Below, piece after piece: positions 1 to 8,388 of a stretch of 64,000 nucleotides of DNA. Numbering within the stretch: the first letter of the stretch is position 1; every line of letters starts with the position of its first letter. Under the pieces are notes generated by a model that saw only the letters and a list, made by a program, of their open reading frames with translations, did no database searches and was not told where the DNA came from. The stretch is from assembly GCF_900106045.1 (NCBI RefSeq), contig NZ_LT629802.1, forward strand, positions 3,968,001 to 4,032,000, in the 5' to 3' direction. Both the position numbers and the translations under genes were made by a program. The DNA comes from Pseudomonas mucidolens (GTDB lineage: Bacteria; Pseudomonadota; Gammaproteobacteria; Pseudomonadales; Pseudomonadaceae).

Positions 1-108
1 GTGGCTGACCGAGGTTACTTCAAAAGCGAAGAAATCCTGGCTTGTCACGATGCAGGCATCACTGCCTATGTGCCCAAGCCGATGACCTCTGGAGCCAAAG
101 CGGACGTT
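1..108 (+). pseudogene. IS1182-type transposase remnant (internal fragment)
   Basis: The first 35 or so codons read as an internal piece of a transposase: VADRGYFKSEEILACHDAG followed by ITAYVPKPMTSGAKA. This matches, from memory, the conserved 'ADRGY(F/Y)...EEI.AC..AGI...VPKP.TSGAKA' block of IS1182-family transposases. Family resemblance stops after about codon 36 and the frame then runs antisense through the 3' end of the LysR gene, so the element is truncated on its right. The left part lies outside the window, so whether it is also truncated there cannot be seen. It marks an old insertion next to the phosphonate locus. Confidence 0.6.
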
Positions 109-135
109 CAACATGAACAACTTAAATTGAAGCGT

Positions 136-999
136 TCACCCCGCCGAAAGAACCACATCAAAAAACGATGTAATGAGTCGACTGGAGCGTCGATCGGCCA
201 GGCTATAAAGATAGGTTTCGGTGTAGAGCGGATCACCTTCAATACGGATCGCCCGAATACGAGGATCGGCAATGAACTCCGCTTCCGATACCACCCCCAG
301 CCCGATGCCACGCACAACGGCTTCACGTAATGCCTCGCGACTGCCGACCTCCATGGCGATTTGTGGCACGACTTGCGCCGCCATCAATGCCTGTTCCAAA
401 ACCAGACGAGTCGTGGAACCAGACTCCCGTTGTAGCAGCCTCTGGCCTTCCAGCTCTTCAAGTCGTATCGAATCGCGTCCCGCGAAAGGATGATTTTGAT
501 GGGCAAACAGAATGATGGCGTGACGCGCGTAATGTACGGCGCTGAGTCTTGGGTCATCATGCCATCCGGCAAGTACCGCGATATCAGTCACGTAATTTTC
601 TAGATCCGCGAGCACCTGCGCTGAGTTGCCAACCCGTATCGAGATGTCGATGCGTGGATAGCGTTGAAGATAGTTGTCGACCATTTCGATTACGTGAAAG
701 GGCCCCACCGCCCCGAGCCTCAGTTCACCGCTGTCGAGCCGGCCGGAATCACGCAGCAGGTTGTGCGCATCTAGATCCAGTGCGGCCATCGCTTGGGCAA
801 TGGGCAACAATTGCCGACCGACATCGGACAACTCAATACGCCGCCCGCGACGATGAAACAGTTCAAGGTTGTATTGGCGCTCCAAGCTTTGTACTTGGGT
901 GGTGAGCGTCGGCTGGCTGAGCCCCAGCGCCCGCGCGCCGGCGCTGAAACTGCCATGCTTGGCAACGGCCAGAAAGGCGCGCATTTTGGCGGTGGACAT
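136..999 (-). CDS. LysR-family regulator of the phosphonate locus
   Basis: A 287-residue LysR-type transcriptional regulator. The N-terminal winged helix-turn-helix is at about residues 3-62 (FLAVAKHGSFSAGARALG, then LSQPTLTTQVQSLE), followed by a periplasmic-binding-protein-like effector domain. It is divergent from the PhnD-like gene, with 109 bp between the two starts, the usual layout for a LysR protein controlling its neighbour. A 12-bp perfect palindrome lies in that gap. It resembles the LysR proteins found with phosphonate catabolic genes, and a second LysR protein with a similar N-terminus closes the other end of the pathway (6297-7169). The effector is inferred to be a phosphonate or pathway intermediate. 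Confidence 0.85.
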   Translation of the reverse strand: MSTAKMRAFLAVAKHGSFSAGARALGLSQPTLTTQVQSLERQYNLELFHRRGRRIELSDVGRQLLPIAQAMAALDLDAHNLLRDSGRLDSGELRLGAVGPFHVIEMVDNYLQRYPRIDISIRVGNSAQVLADLENYVTDIAVLAGWHDDPRLSAVHYARHAIILFAHQNHPFAGRDSIRLEELEGQRLLQRESGSTTRLVLEQALMAAQVVPQIAMEVGSREALREAVVRGIGLGVVSEAEFIADPRIRAIRIEGDPLYTETYLYSLADRRSSRLITSFFDVVLSAG

Positions 1000-1055
1000 C
1001 CATAGACTCCATCAATAGTTAGTCGTGAAAACCGATATTGAATTGATCGTATGAC

Positions 1056-1067
1056 TGTCACGTGACA
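1056..1067. promoter_or_regulatory. Perfect 12-bp palindrome, candidate operator
   Basis: TGTCACGTGACA is its own reverse complement and lies in the 109-bp gap between the divergent LysR and phnD-like starts, 41 bp upstream of the phnD-like ATG. Position and symmetry suit a LysR-type recognition site. One half (CTGTCAC) also resembles half of a Pho box, but the direct repeat a PhoB site needs is missing. Confidence 0.45.
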
Positions 1068-1108
1068 TTTCTAACCTTGGGTGACTCTAACCCACCTACG
1101 GAAATGCC

Positions 1109-1978
1109 ATGAGAAACCTATCCCGACTTTTGCGCGTTGCCGCCTTCGCATGCCTCTCAATCAGCGCTGCCACTCACGCAGCGGCAGGCGACAAATTGCG
1201 GATAGGCCTAATCCCGTCAGAGGATTCACAGGCCATGATCGAGTCGAGCAAACAGGTGCTCAGCAGACTCGAAACCAAATTGGGCATGCCCGTTGAACCC
1301 TTTGTGGCGACCGACTACAACGGCGTCATCGAAGCACTGCGTGCAGGCAAACTGGATGTGGCGTACCTGGGTCCGTTCTCCTACGTTCTGGCGACGTCGG
1401 TTGCGGACGTGGAAGCCTTCGCCGTAGCGGTCACCAAAAAAACCGGCCAGAGCGCCTACAAGAGTTTGATTCTTGCTCGCAAGGACAGCGGCATGCGTGA
1501 ACTGTCCGATCTCGAGGGGCGCACCTTCGCATTTGTCGACCCCAGCTCTGCATCCGGCCATCTGTTCCCAAAGGCCGGCCTGGAACAGGCTGGTTTTGAT
1601 CCCGCGAAACTTTTCTCACGAGTGATCTTCTCCGGTTCGCATGACGCTAGCATCCTCGCGGTAGCCAACCAGAAAGTGGATGCCGCCGCTGTCGCCGATC
1701 GCATCTTGGCCAACGCCGTGGCCCGAGGCTTGGTGAAGCAGGATGATTTCCAAGTGGTGTGGAGTTCCCGCCCGATCCCGGAGTCGCCAATGGTGTGGCG
1801 TAAAAATCTCGACCCGGCACTCAAGGAAAAAGTCGCAGCCGCGCTGGCTTCGATCAAGGATTTGCCTTGGGGCGACCAGGGCCAGCTGGATGGCTTCCAA
1901 CCCACCACCGATGGCGCTTATGACGTCGTGCGCGACACCGCCAAAGTACTCGATCTGGATTTGCGGAGGATGAAATGA
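1109..1978 (+). CDS. phnD: Phosphonate ABC transporter, substrate-binding protein (PhnD-like)
   Basis: A 289-residue periplasmic binding protein of the PhnD / phosphate-phosphonate family. The signal peptide spans about residues 1-26 (basic MRNLSRLLR, hydrophobic core, cleavage near AATHAAAG). The mature part starts KLRIGLIPSED and carries family blocks such as LDVAYLGPFSY, SASGHLFP and GSHDASI. It would capture a phosphonate in the periplasm and deliver it to the ATPase and permease encoded immediately downstream. Its stop overlaps the next start (ATGA), so the three transport genes form one operon. The ligand cannot be read from the sequence; the locus as a whole suggests a C2 phosphonate. 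Confidence 0.88.
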   Translation: MRNLSRLLRVAAFACLSISAATHAAAGDKLRIGLIPSEDSQAMIESSKQVLSRLETKLGMPVEPFVATDYNGVIEALRAGKLDVAYLGPFSYVLATSVADVEAFAVAVTKKTGQSAYKSLILARKDSGMRELSDLEGRTFAFVDPSSASGHLFPKAGLEQAGFDPAKLFSRVIFSGSHDASILAVANQKVDAAAVADRILANAVARGLVKQDDFQVVWSSRPIPESPMVWRKNLDPALKEKVAAALASIKDLPWGDQGQLDGFQPTTDGAYDVVRDTAKVLDLDLRRMK

Positions 1979-2778
1979 TCAGCATCCGCCAACTGACCAA
2001 GCATTACGGGAGCAACCCGGTATTGCGCGGGATTGACCTGGACGTTGCACCGGGAGAATTCGTGGTGGTGCTGGGTCAATCCGGCGCAGGCAAATCCACG
2101 TTATTGCGCTGCATCAACCGCCTGGTTCAGGCCGATTCCGGGACGCTGACTGTGGCCGAAATCGATGCACTCTCCTGCCGCGACACCCGCGTTCTGCGAC
2201 GTCAGGCGGCCATGATTTTCCAGCACCACAACGTCGTGCCACGCCTCAGCGTACTCAAGAACGTGCTGACTGGTTGCTTAGGCAGTGTTTCAACCCTTAC
2301 CTCGATCATGCAGTTGTTTCGTCGTGAAGAAGTGGTGTTGGCCATGCAATGCCTGGAGCGTGTAGAGCTGGGGCACAAGGCCCACGAACGTACCGACGCA
2401 CTTTCCGGCGGGCAGATGCAACGCGTGGGGATCGCACGTGCCTTGGCGCAACGCCCCAAAGTTATTCTGGCGGACGAACCGGTGGCCAGTCTCGATCCCA
2501 AGACTGCGCGCCTGGTCCTGCAATATTTGCGCGATGCGACTAGGGAACTTGGTATCACGGTGCTGTGCAACCTGCATCAGGTTGATTACGCCCGCGAATT
2601 CGGCGATCGAATTGTCGGATTGGCTCACGGAAAACTGGTGTACGACGGCGACGCATCCAGCATGACCGACGCCGACTTGCAGCGCATCTATCCGGGCCAG
2701 GCAGACGAATCGCAAAATGTTCCAGCGACAACGCTCAACCCGAAAAACCACGCAACGCAACTGAGGGTTGGAGCATGA
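1975..2778 (+). CDS. phnC: Phosphonate ABC transporter, ATPase (PhnC-like)
   Basis: A 267-residue ABC ATPase. Walker A is GQSGAGKST (residues 34-42), the signature is LSGGQMQR (143-150), and Walker B is VILADEP with the following VASLD (163-174). It powers import of the PhnD-bound substrate through PhnE at the inner membrane. The ATG overlaps the phnD stop by 4 nt, and its own stop overlaps phnE in the same way, so translation is probably coupled. Length and motifs match PhnC, but related systems for phosphite or hypophosphite look alike. The assignment to organic phosphonate rests on the linked phnX. Confidence 0.9.
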   Translation: MISIRQLTKHYGSNPVLRGIDLDVAPGEFVVVLGQSGAGKSTLLRCINRLVQADSGTLTVAEIDALSCRDTRVLRRQAAMIFQHHNVVPRLSVLKNVLTGCLGSVSTLTSIMQLFRREEVVLAMQCLERVELGHKAHERTDALSGGQMQRVGIARALAQRPKVILADEPVASLDPKTARLVLQYLRDATRELGITVLCNLHQVDYAREFGDRIVGLAHGKLVYDGDASSMTDADLQRIYPGQADESQNVPATTLNPKNHATQLRVGA

Positions 2779-3593
2779 AACATCAAAGCTATCAGTGGAC
2801 CGTGGACCTGCCGCGTGGAACGCGAGGCTGGCTGATCACCACCGCAATGGTGCTCGCGGTCGTTCTGACACTGCACTGGAGTGCCACGGGCGCGCAGTTG
2901 AGCGTCGGTGAGCTGGCGGCCGGGTTGCCACAAATCGGCGATTTCCTCGCTCGCACTGTTCCACCCGATCTGAGCATTCTCCCGCGATTGCTGGCACCTG
3001 CGATCGAGACCATTCAGATCGCTATCTGGGGGACATTGCTCGGCGTGTTGCTGGCCATTCCACTGTCATTTCTCGCGGCACGCAACCTGAGCAAAAACCG
3101 CCTGGTCTTCCACACGACTCGGCAATTTCTCAATATCACCCGCAGCATCAACGAACTGATCCTGGCGCTGATATTTGTTTCGGCCGTAGGCCTGGGCCCT
3201 TTCCCCGGCGTTCTGGCACTGGCACTGCACGGCATGGGCATGCTTGGAAAGTTCTTTGCCGAGAGCATTGAAGAAATCGACCAAGGCCCGATCGAGGCGC
3301 TGCAGGCCACCGGTGCGCGGCCGTTGCAGGTGATCGTGTTTGGCGTGCTGCCCCAAGTGATCACCGCCTGGATTGCCGTGGTGCTTTACCGGTTTGAAGT
3401 CAATCTGCGCTCGGCCACGGTACTCGGCATGGTCGGTGCTGGCGGGCTTGGATTCGAGCTGGTGAGCAGCCTCAAGCTGTTCAAGTATCAGGAGACAGCC
3501 ACCTGCATCATCGTCATCACCCTCATGGTGATCGCGGCCGACGCGGTGTCCGGCAGATTGCGCACTGCAATCCAGCGCGGCGCTCACCACTAA
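2775..3593 (+). CDS. phnE: Phosphonate ABC transporter, permease (PhnE-like)
   Basis: A 272-residue inner-membrane permease of the PhnE family (binding-protein-dependent transport type). Hydrophobic segments lie near residues 17-36, 75-100, 115-145, 195-215 and 240-262. The cytoplasmic coupling loop with EALQATGARPLQVIVFGVLP (about residues 174-193) is the EAA-type motif that docks on the ATPase. The start overlaps the phnC stop (ATGA). Only one permease gene is present, so a homodimer is expected. A 132-bp gap follows before the dehydrogenase gene. Confidence 0.9.
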   Translation: MKHQSYQWTVDLPRGTRGWLITTAMVLAVVLTLHWSATGAQLSVGELAAGLPQIGDFLARTVPPDLSILPRLLAPAIETIQIAIWGTLLGVLLAIPLSFLAARNLSKNRLVFHTTRQFLNITRSINELILALIFVSAVGLGPFPGVLALALHGMGMLGKFFAESIEEIDQGPIEALQATGARPLQVIVFGVLPQVITAWIAVVLYRFEVNLRSATVLGMVGAGGLGFELVSSLKLFKYQETATCIIVITLMVIAADAVSGRLRTAIQRGAHH

Positions 3594-3725
3594 ACACTCT
3601 CAAGCAAGCACTCCGACGGAATCAGGTATCGGCTCAGCCGATGAAAGCCTGCGAATTATCGATTTGAGCTGTTGTTGAAGCGCCCCGAGTATGAGGCCAC
3701 CAACAACAAAAACAAAGGACCCGCT

Positions 3726-4817
3726 ATGATTGCCCGATTCCACAATCCAGTTGATACGCGTTTCGGCTGGGGCAGCCTTCACGAGCTTGCCGACATCACT
3801 GAAAACCAGACAGTCGCCCTGGTGACCTTCCCCGAGGCGCGTGGTTTGGGGCTGGTCGATCGCATTCAAGACCTGCTGGGGGACCGGCTCGTGTATGTGA
3901 TCGAGGATGTTCAGCCCAATCCGGACGTGGCCCAACTGCGCGATACCTATGAACGGTTTTGGCAGCAGGCCGGCGAATGCAACGTGGTCATTGCAGTCGG
4001 CGGCGGCAGCGCCATCGATACCGCCAAAGCATTGATCGTGGGCACTGAATCGGGACGCTTCGATGAATTGCTCGCGTTGCTGGCAACCGGCAAACCGTTT
4101 GTCCCGACGCGCCGCAAGCTACTGATCGCGGCGCCTACTACGGCGGGCACCGGGAGCGAGGTCACGCCTTGGGCGACGATCTGGGATTCGGCCAGCCACA
4201 AAAAATACTCGCTGCACCTGGAATGCACATGGCCCAAGGTCGCCATCGTCGACCCGGAACTGATGCTGACCGTGCCGGGTGGCGTTACCGTTTCAACCGG
4301 TCTGGATGCCTTGTCCCATGCGCTGGAATCGGTGTGGAACATCAATGCCAATCCGGTCTCCGACACCTTCGCGATCTCCGCGATTGCCGACATTCTCGAA
4401 TGCCTGCCATTGCTGCGCCACGACCTGGCCAACAGAGAACTGCGCTCGCGCATGGCCATGGCTGCGCTCAAGGCCGGGCTGGCATTCTCCAATACCAAGA
4501 CCGCCCTCGCCCATTCCATCTCCTATGAAATGACCCTGCATTACGGCCTGCCACACGGTATCGCCTGCTCCTTCACTCTGCCGCTGGTGCTTGGCCTTGC
4601 CTGGGGCCACGATGCAGCGCGCGACTGCACCCTTCAGCGAATCTTCGGCAACGACTTGGCGAAAGCCCAGGATCAACTGCGTGAATTCCTGCACAGCCTC
4701 GACGTTAAAACCGAATTCTCCGACTACGGCGTGTCGGTATCGCAGGCCGAGCACATGATCCAGTGCGCCATGCAGGGCGCACGAGGCAAGAACTTCATCG
4801 GCTCGCTAGCTGCCTAG
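3726..4817 (+). CDS. Phosphonate-associated iron-containing alcohol dehydrogenase
   Basis: A 363-residue group III metal-dependent alcohol dehydrogenase. The dinucleotide-binding motif GGGSAIDTAK is at 92-101. All four metal ligands are present: Asp194 and His198 (TGLDALSHALE), His263 (LAHS) and His277 (GLPHG). The start is the ATG behind AAAGGA; an upstream in-frame extension is unlikely. The nearest described relatives I recall are phosphonoacetaldehyde reductases (PhpC/FomC type) and the 'phosphonate metabolism-associated Fe-ADH' family. With PhnX downstream and no PhnW, it could run in the oxidative direction, 2-hydroxyethylphosphonate to phosphonoacetaldehyde with NAD. That substrate is inference. 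It might instead reduce the acetaldehyde released by PhnX. Confidence 0.82.
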   Translation: MIARFHNPVDTRFGWGSLHELADITENQTVALVTFPEARGLGLVDRIQDLLGDRLVYVIEDVQPNPDVAQLRDTYERFWQQAGECNVVIAVGGGSAIDTAKALIVGTESGRFDELLALLATGKPFVPTRRKLLIAAPTTAGTGSEVTPWATIWDSASHKKYSLHLECTWPKVAIVDPELMLTVPGGVTVSTGLDALSHALESVWNINANPVSDTFAISAIADILECLPLLRHDLANRELRSRMAMAALKAGLAFSNTKTALAHSISYEMTLHYGLPHGIACSFTLPLVLGLAWGHDAARDCTLQRIFGNDLAKAQDQLREFLHSLDVKTEFSDYGVSVSQAEHMIQCAMQGARGKNFIGSLAA

Positions 4818-4879
4818 AGCCCGACAAATTAAATCACCAAGCACTGCCAGCGACGTGAATCGCCGCGGCATTTCCTGCT

Positions 4880-4896
4880 GCACCCAAAAAGGGTGC
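4880..4896 (+). other. Short hairpin upstream of the MFS gene
   Basis: GCACCC-AAAAA-GGGTGC forms a 6-bp stem with a 5-nt loop in the 129-bp gap between the dehydrogenase and the MFS carrier. No T-run follows. It could weakly attenuate or separate the two transcripts; no more can be said. Confidence 0.3.
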
Positions 4897-4946
4897 GCCC
4901 CCCCTGAAGCCAATCGGCGGGGCCGAAAAAATAATAGGAAAAGATC

Positions 4947-6242
4947 ATGAATCGTGCGCAAACCATACCTGTTCTAGCTGAACACTCTGCCTCGTTCCGG
5001 GTTGCCCAATGGCGCATGCTGTTGGCGGCGATGTTCTGTTATTTATTTTTTTACACCGGCCGGCAAACCTTCGGATTTGCCATCCCTGGCATTCAGGCCG
5101 AATTTGGTTTTACCAAGGAACAATTGGGTTGGGCCTCGGCCATCATGCTGTGGGCTTATGCCATCGGCCAGGCCATCAACGGCAACCTCGCCGATAAGTA
5201 TGGCGGCCGACGCATCATGACCCTCGGCGCAGTGCTGTCCTGCGGCGCCAACTGGGTGACCAGCTTCGCCAGCAATTTTGCTTCGCTGATTTTGCCATGG
5301 GGCATCAACGGCTACTTTCAGGCACTGGGCTGGGCACCAGGCAGTCGGCTGATCTCCAACTGGTGGAGCGCCGGCGAACGCGGCAAGGTGTACGGCCTCT
5401 ACGTATTCGCCGCCGGCTGCGCTTCCGTCCTGTCCTACGTCACGTCCATCGTCGTGCTCGAAGTGATGCACCTAGAGTGGCGCTGGATCTTCCGCTTGCC
5501 TGTGCTGCTGATGCTGGCGGGAGGCATCATCTTCTACCTGGTGGCGCGTGAACGTCCGCAAGACATGGGCTTCGAACCGCCCGCGGACACCGGCGTTGCC
5601 AATGCCGATGACAAAAATCACGAAGTAGCAACGGGCGAAGAGGAAACATCCGCACAGCGCTACAAGGCGGTGCTGAAGAACTTTCGCCTGATCATCGCGG
5701 CCGTGTCCCTGGGTTTCCAGAATGCCGCGCGCTATGGCTTGATCGTCTGGGTGCCAGTGCATTTCCTCGGTGCCAACTGGAAGAGTGGCGACAGCATGGT
5801 CGATCCGAAGTGGATCACCGTCGCCCTGCCGGTAGGTATGGCCGTTGGCGCACTCAGTAACGGCTGGATTTCGGACAAGCTATTCGGCTCCAAACGCTAC
5901 CTGGCGATCATCCTTTATATGGTCCTCGGTGCAGCCACCAGCCTGTGGATGTGGACGCTAGCGCCCCACAGTGCAACGGGTCTTATCGCCTTATTCCTTT
6001 GCGGTTTTTTTGTTTACGGACCGGCGTCGAGTTTCTGGGCGCTCTGCCCAGATCTGGTTGGGGCAAAGCGTGCTGGCACGGCAACCGGCGTGATGAACTT
6101 CTCGTCCTATCTGTTTGCCGGCCTGGCGGAACCGCTGATCGGCAGTATGCTCGACAGTACCGGTAACACATCGTTGATCTTCGTCGTGGTGACGTCAGCG
6201 TGCCTTTGCAGTGCCATGGTCGCGCTGTTCATCAGACGTTGA
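4947..6242 (+). CDS. MFS transporter, organophosphate:antiporter-like, phosphonate locus
   Basis: A 431-residue major facilitator with about 12 membrane segments. The start ATG follows AGGAAAAGATC. The N-terminal stretch YLFFYTGRQTFGFAIPG and the loop NGNLADKYGGRRIM resemble the organophosphate:Pi antiporter group (GlpT/UhpT-like), whose members carry phosphorylated three- and six-carbon compounds. In this position it most likely imports a phosphonate or a phosphonate ester, giving the locus two import routes, ABC and secondary. The central cytoplasmic loop (about residues 205-235) is rich in Asp, Glu and Lys. The ligand is not determinable from sequence. Confidence 0.8.
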   Translation: MNRAQTIPVLAEHSASFRVAQWRMLLAAMFCYLFFYTGRQTFGFAIPGIQAEFGFTKEQLGWASAIMLWAYAIGQAINGNLADKYGGRRIMTLGAVLSCGANWVTSFASNFASLILPWGINGYFQALGWAPGSRLISNWWSAGERGKVYGLYVFAAGCASVLSYVTSIVVLEVMHLEWRWIFRLPVLLMLAGGIIFYLVARERPQDMGFEPPADTGVANADDKNHEVATGEEETSAQRYKAVLKNFRLIIAAVSLGFQNAARYGLIVWVPVHFLGANWKSGDSMVDPKWITVALPVGMAVGALSNGWISDKLFGSKRYLAIILYMVLGAATSLWMWTLAPHSATGLIALFLCGFFVYGPASSFWALCPDLVGAKRAGTATGVMNFSSYLFAGLAEPLIGSMLDSTGNTSLIFVVVTSACLCSAMVALFIRR

Positions 6243-6296
6243 GTGCCCAGCTTAAAGCCATGAGTCAAAGCCTGCGGCTCAAGAACAGGATCTTTT

Positions 6297-7169
6297 ATGT
6301 ATCAGTACCACAAGTGGTTGCGTTCTTTTCATGCGGTAGCGAAGACCGGCAGTTTTACCCTCGCTGCCGAATACCTGAGCGTCGGCCAACCGACGGTCAG
6401 TGAGCAGGTCAACGCACTTGAAAAGAAGTTTTCCGTGGAACTGTTTCACCGCCGGGGGCGCTTTATCGAAATGAGTTCGGCCGGACACAAACTCTACTCG
6501 ATCACCCAGGGCCTGTTCGGCCAAGAGGATGAAGCGGTACGACTTCTACAAAGCTTCAAACAACGCAAGACAGGTATGTTCCGCCTGGGCGCCGTCTCCC
6601 CGCCCATCGCGATGAACCTGACTTACGAATTGATGCAGAGGCATCCGGACATCGAACTGGAAACTTCGTTTTCCCCAGAAAAGGAGACGCTAGACCGCCT
6701 CTTCAACTTCGACATCGATGTAGCGATTCTGGCGCTGTCCGAGTTCGACCAGCGGTTTGATACGCAGCTTTACCGAAGCTTTCCGATAATTGCCGTCGTT
6801 CGCGACGACCATCCGTGGGCAAGTCAGAAGGAGGTGCACGTCGAGCAAATCAGCAACGAGAAGTGGGTGCTGCGAGAGAAGAGCTCACGCACGCGCCAGT
6901 TGGTGGAGGAAAGCTGCAAGCGCCTCGACGTCTCGCTGAACTGCGTCATGCAATTGAACAGTCGCGAAGCCATTGTCCATGCCATCGCCAAGGGCATCGG
7001 CATTGGCTTTGTCTCGGCCGTCGAGTATGCCGAAACACCAGGCACCAGACCGATCACGTTTGTAAATCACCCCTTTTCCATTGACTACCACTTGTGCTGC
7101 CTCGGCATTCGCAGAAACCGGCCGATGATCGCAGAGTTATTCGACTCAAGCCCAACGCCGGCCATTTGA
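6297..7169 (+). CDS. Second LysR-family regulator, phosphonate locus
   Basis: A 290-residue LysR-type regulator. The helix-turn-helix region is at about residues 8-65 ([18 protein letters not shown], then [14 protein letters not shown]), and the effector-binding domain runs from about residue 93. It is co-directional with the MFS gene (54-bp gap) and with phnX (88-bp gap). Its [12 protein letters not shown] segment is nearly the same as LFHRRGRRIELS in the LysR protein at 136-999, so the two are close relatives. It resembles the LysR proteins recorded beside phosphonate catabolic genes. Which of the two regulates which operon is unknown. Confidence 0.85.
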   Translation: MYQYHKWLRSFHAVAKTGSFTLAAEYLSVGQPTVSEQVNALEKKFSVELFHRRGRFIEMSSAGHKLYSITQGLFGQEDEAVRLLQSFKQRKTGMFRLGAVSPPIAMNLTYELMQRHPDIELETSFSPEKETLDRLFNFDIDVAILALSEFDQRFDTQLYRSFPIIAVVRDDHPWASQKEVHVEQISNEKWVLREKSSRTRQLVEESCKRLDVSLNCVMQLNSREAIVHAIAKGIGIGFVSAVEYAETPGTRPITFVNHPFSIDYHLCCLGIRRNRPMIAELFDSSPTPAI

Positions 7170-7257
7170 TTCAGTAACACACTTGAACAATCGAAACGCC
7201 TACTTCTCGCCAATGAGAGGGACGGCTCCCCCCCCTACCCTGACGTGGAGATTCACC

Positions 7258-8082
7258 ATGCACTACCAACAACCTTCCCAAGTACAAGCCGTGGTCCTGG
7301 ACTGGGCAGGCACCGTCGTTGATTTCGGCTCCTTCGCCCCCACGCAAATTTTCGTCGAAGCTTTCGCCGAGTTTGGCGTAGCGGTTTCTCTTGAAGAAGC
7401 ACGTGGCCCGATGGGTATGGGCAAGTGGGACCACATTCGTACGTTATGCAACCAGCCACAGATCGCCGAGCGTTACCGCGCGGTGTTTAATCGCTTGCCG
7501 ACCGATGAAGACGTCACAGCGCTGTACGAACGTTTCATGCCGCTGCAAATCGAAAAGATCGCGCTGCACTCGGCGTTGATTCCTGGCGCCCTGGACGCCA
7601 TCGCTGCACTGCGTGAGCAGGGTCTGAAAATTGGTTCCTGTTCAGGCTATCCTGCTGTCGTAATGGAAAAAGTGGTGGACCTGGCTAGCCAAAACGGCTA
7701 CGTCGCAGACCACGTGGTAGCGACCGACGATGTGCCCAACGGTCGCCCGTACCCGGCGCAAGCGCTGGCTAACGTGATCGCTTTGGGGATCAGTGACGTC
7801 GCCGCTTGCGTCAAGGTCGACGACACCTGGCCCGGCATCCTCGAAGGTCGCAGCGCAGGCATGTGGACGGTCGCACTGACGTGCTCGGGCAACGCACTGG
7901 GCCTGACTTACGATCAGTACAAAGCGCTGTCCTCCGACAAACTGGCCGAAGAACGCTCCCGCATAATCAAAATGTTCGAAGGCTCCCGCCCGCACTACCT
8001 GATCGACACCATCATCGAGTTGCCGGCTGTCATCGAACAGATCAATGCCCGCCTGGCGCGCGGTGAAACGCCTCAGGGTTGA
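7258..8082 (+). CDS. phnX: Phosphonoacetaldehyde hydrolase (phosphonatase)
   Basis: A 274-residue HAD-superfamily enzyme that splits phosphonoacetaldehyde into acetaldehyde and phosphate in the cytoplasm. The start is the ATG behind GTGGAGATTCACC. HAD motif I is VVLDWAGTV with nucleophile Asp15. The cap domain carries MGMGKWDHI with Lys56, the Schiff-base lysine that sets PhnX apart from other HAD enzymes. Motif II is in GSCSGYP and the acidic motif is [10 protein letters not shown]. The length fits the family (about 270). It is the last gene of the locus. The usual supplier of its substrate, PhnW, is not encoded in the window. Confidence 0.95.
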   Translation: MHYQQPSQVQAVVLDWAGTVVDFGSFAPTQIFVEAFAEFGVAVSLEEARGPMGMGKWDHIRTLCNQPQIAERYRAVFNRLPTDEDVTALYERFMPLQIEKIALHSALIPGALDAIAALREQGLKIGSCSGYPAVVMEKVVDLASQNGYVADHVVATDDVPNGRPYPAQALANVIALGISDVAACVKVDDTWPGILEGRSAGMWTVALTCSGNALGLTYDQYKALSSDKLAEERSRIIKMFEGSRPHYLIDTIIELPAVIEQINARLARGETPQG

Positions 8083-8388
8083 CCCTGCCGGCTAGGTGAC
8101 AGTGACCGTCCCTATGCCGCTATACCCAGAGGCCGGCTTTGACTTCTTCTGGCCGGCCTCAGTCTTCACGAAGGGCTGCTCTGGGTCGTTTTCAGCCGGC
8201 CACTACAGGCAGAAAACGGCCAAAAGATGGCGCTCTCTTCAGGGCGGCTCATCGATTACGCTGATGATTACTATCGAAAGGCCCGCCTGTTTGGTTGCCA
8301 AACTGACCCATATAATCGCCTCCGATTTCTCCCCCCCCCGCTTCCCCCGCCTGTCTTCAGGCGACATTCCTCCTTGGGACCCAGCACT
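8083..8388. other. Intergenic region with GC-rich hairpin after phnX
   Basis: This 306-bp gap contains a strong inverted repeat, GAGGCCGGC (8129-8137) and GCCGGCCTC (8152-8160), about 47 bp past the phnX stop. It probably ends the phosphonate transcript although no clear T-run follows. The rest shows C-rich runs just before the next gene. No gene is seen. Confidence 0.4.
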
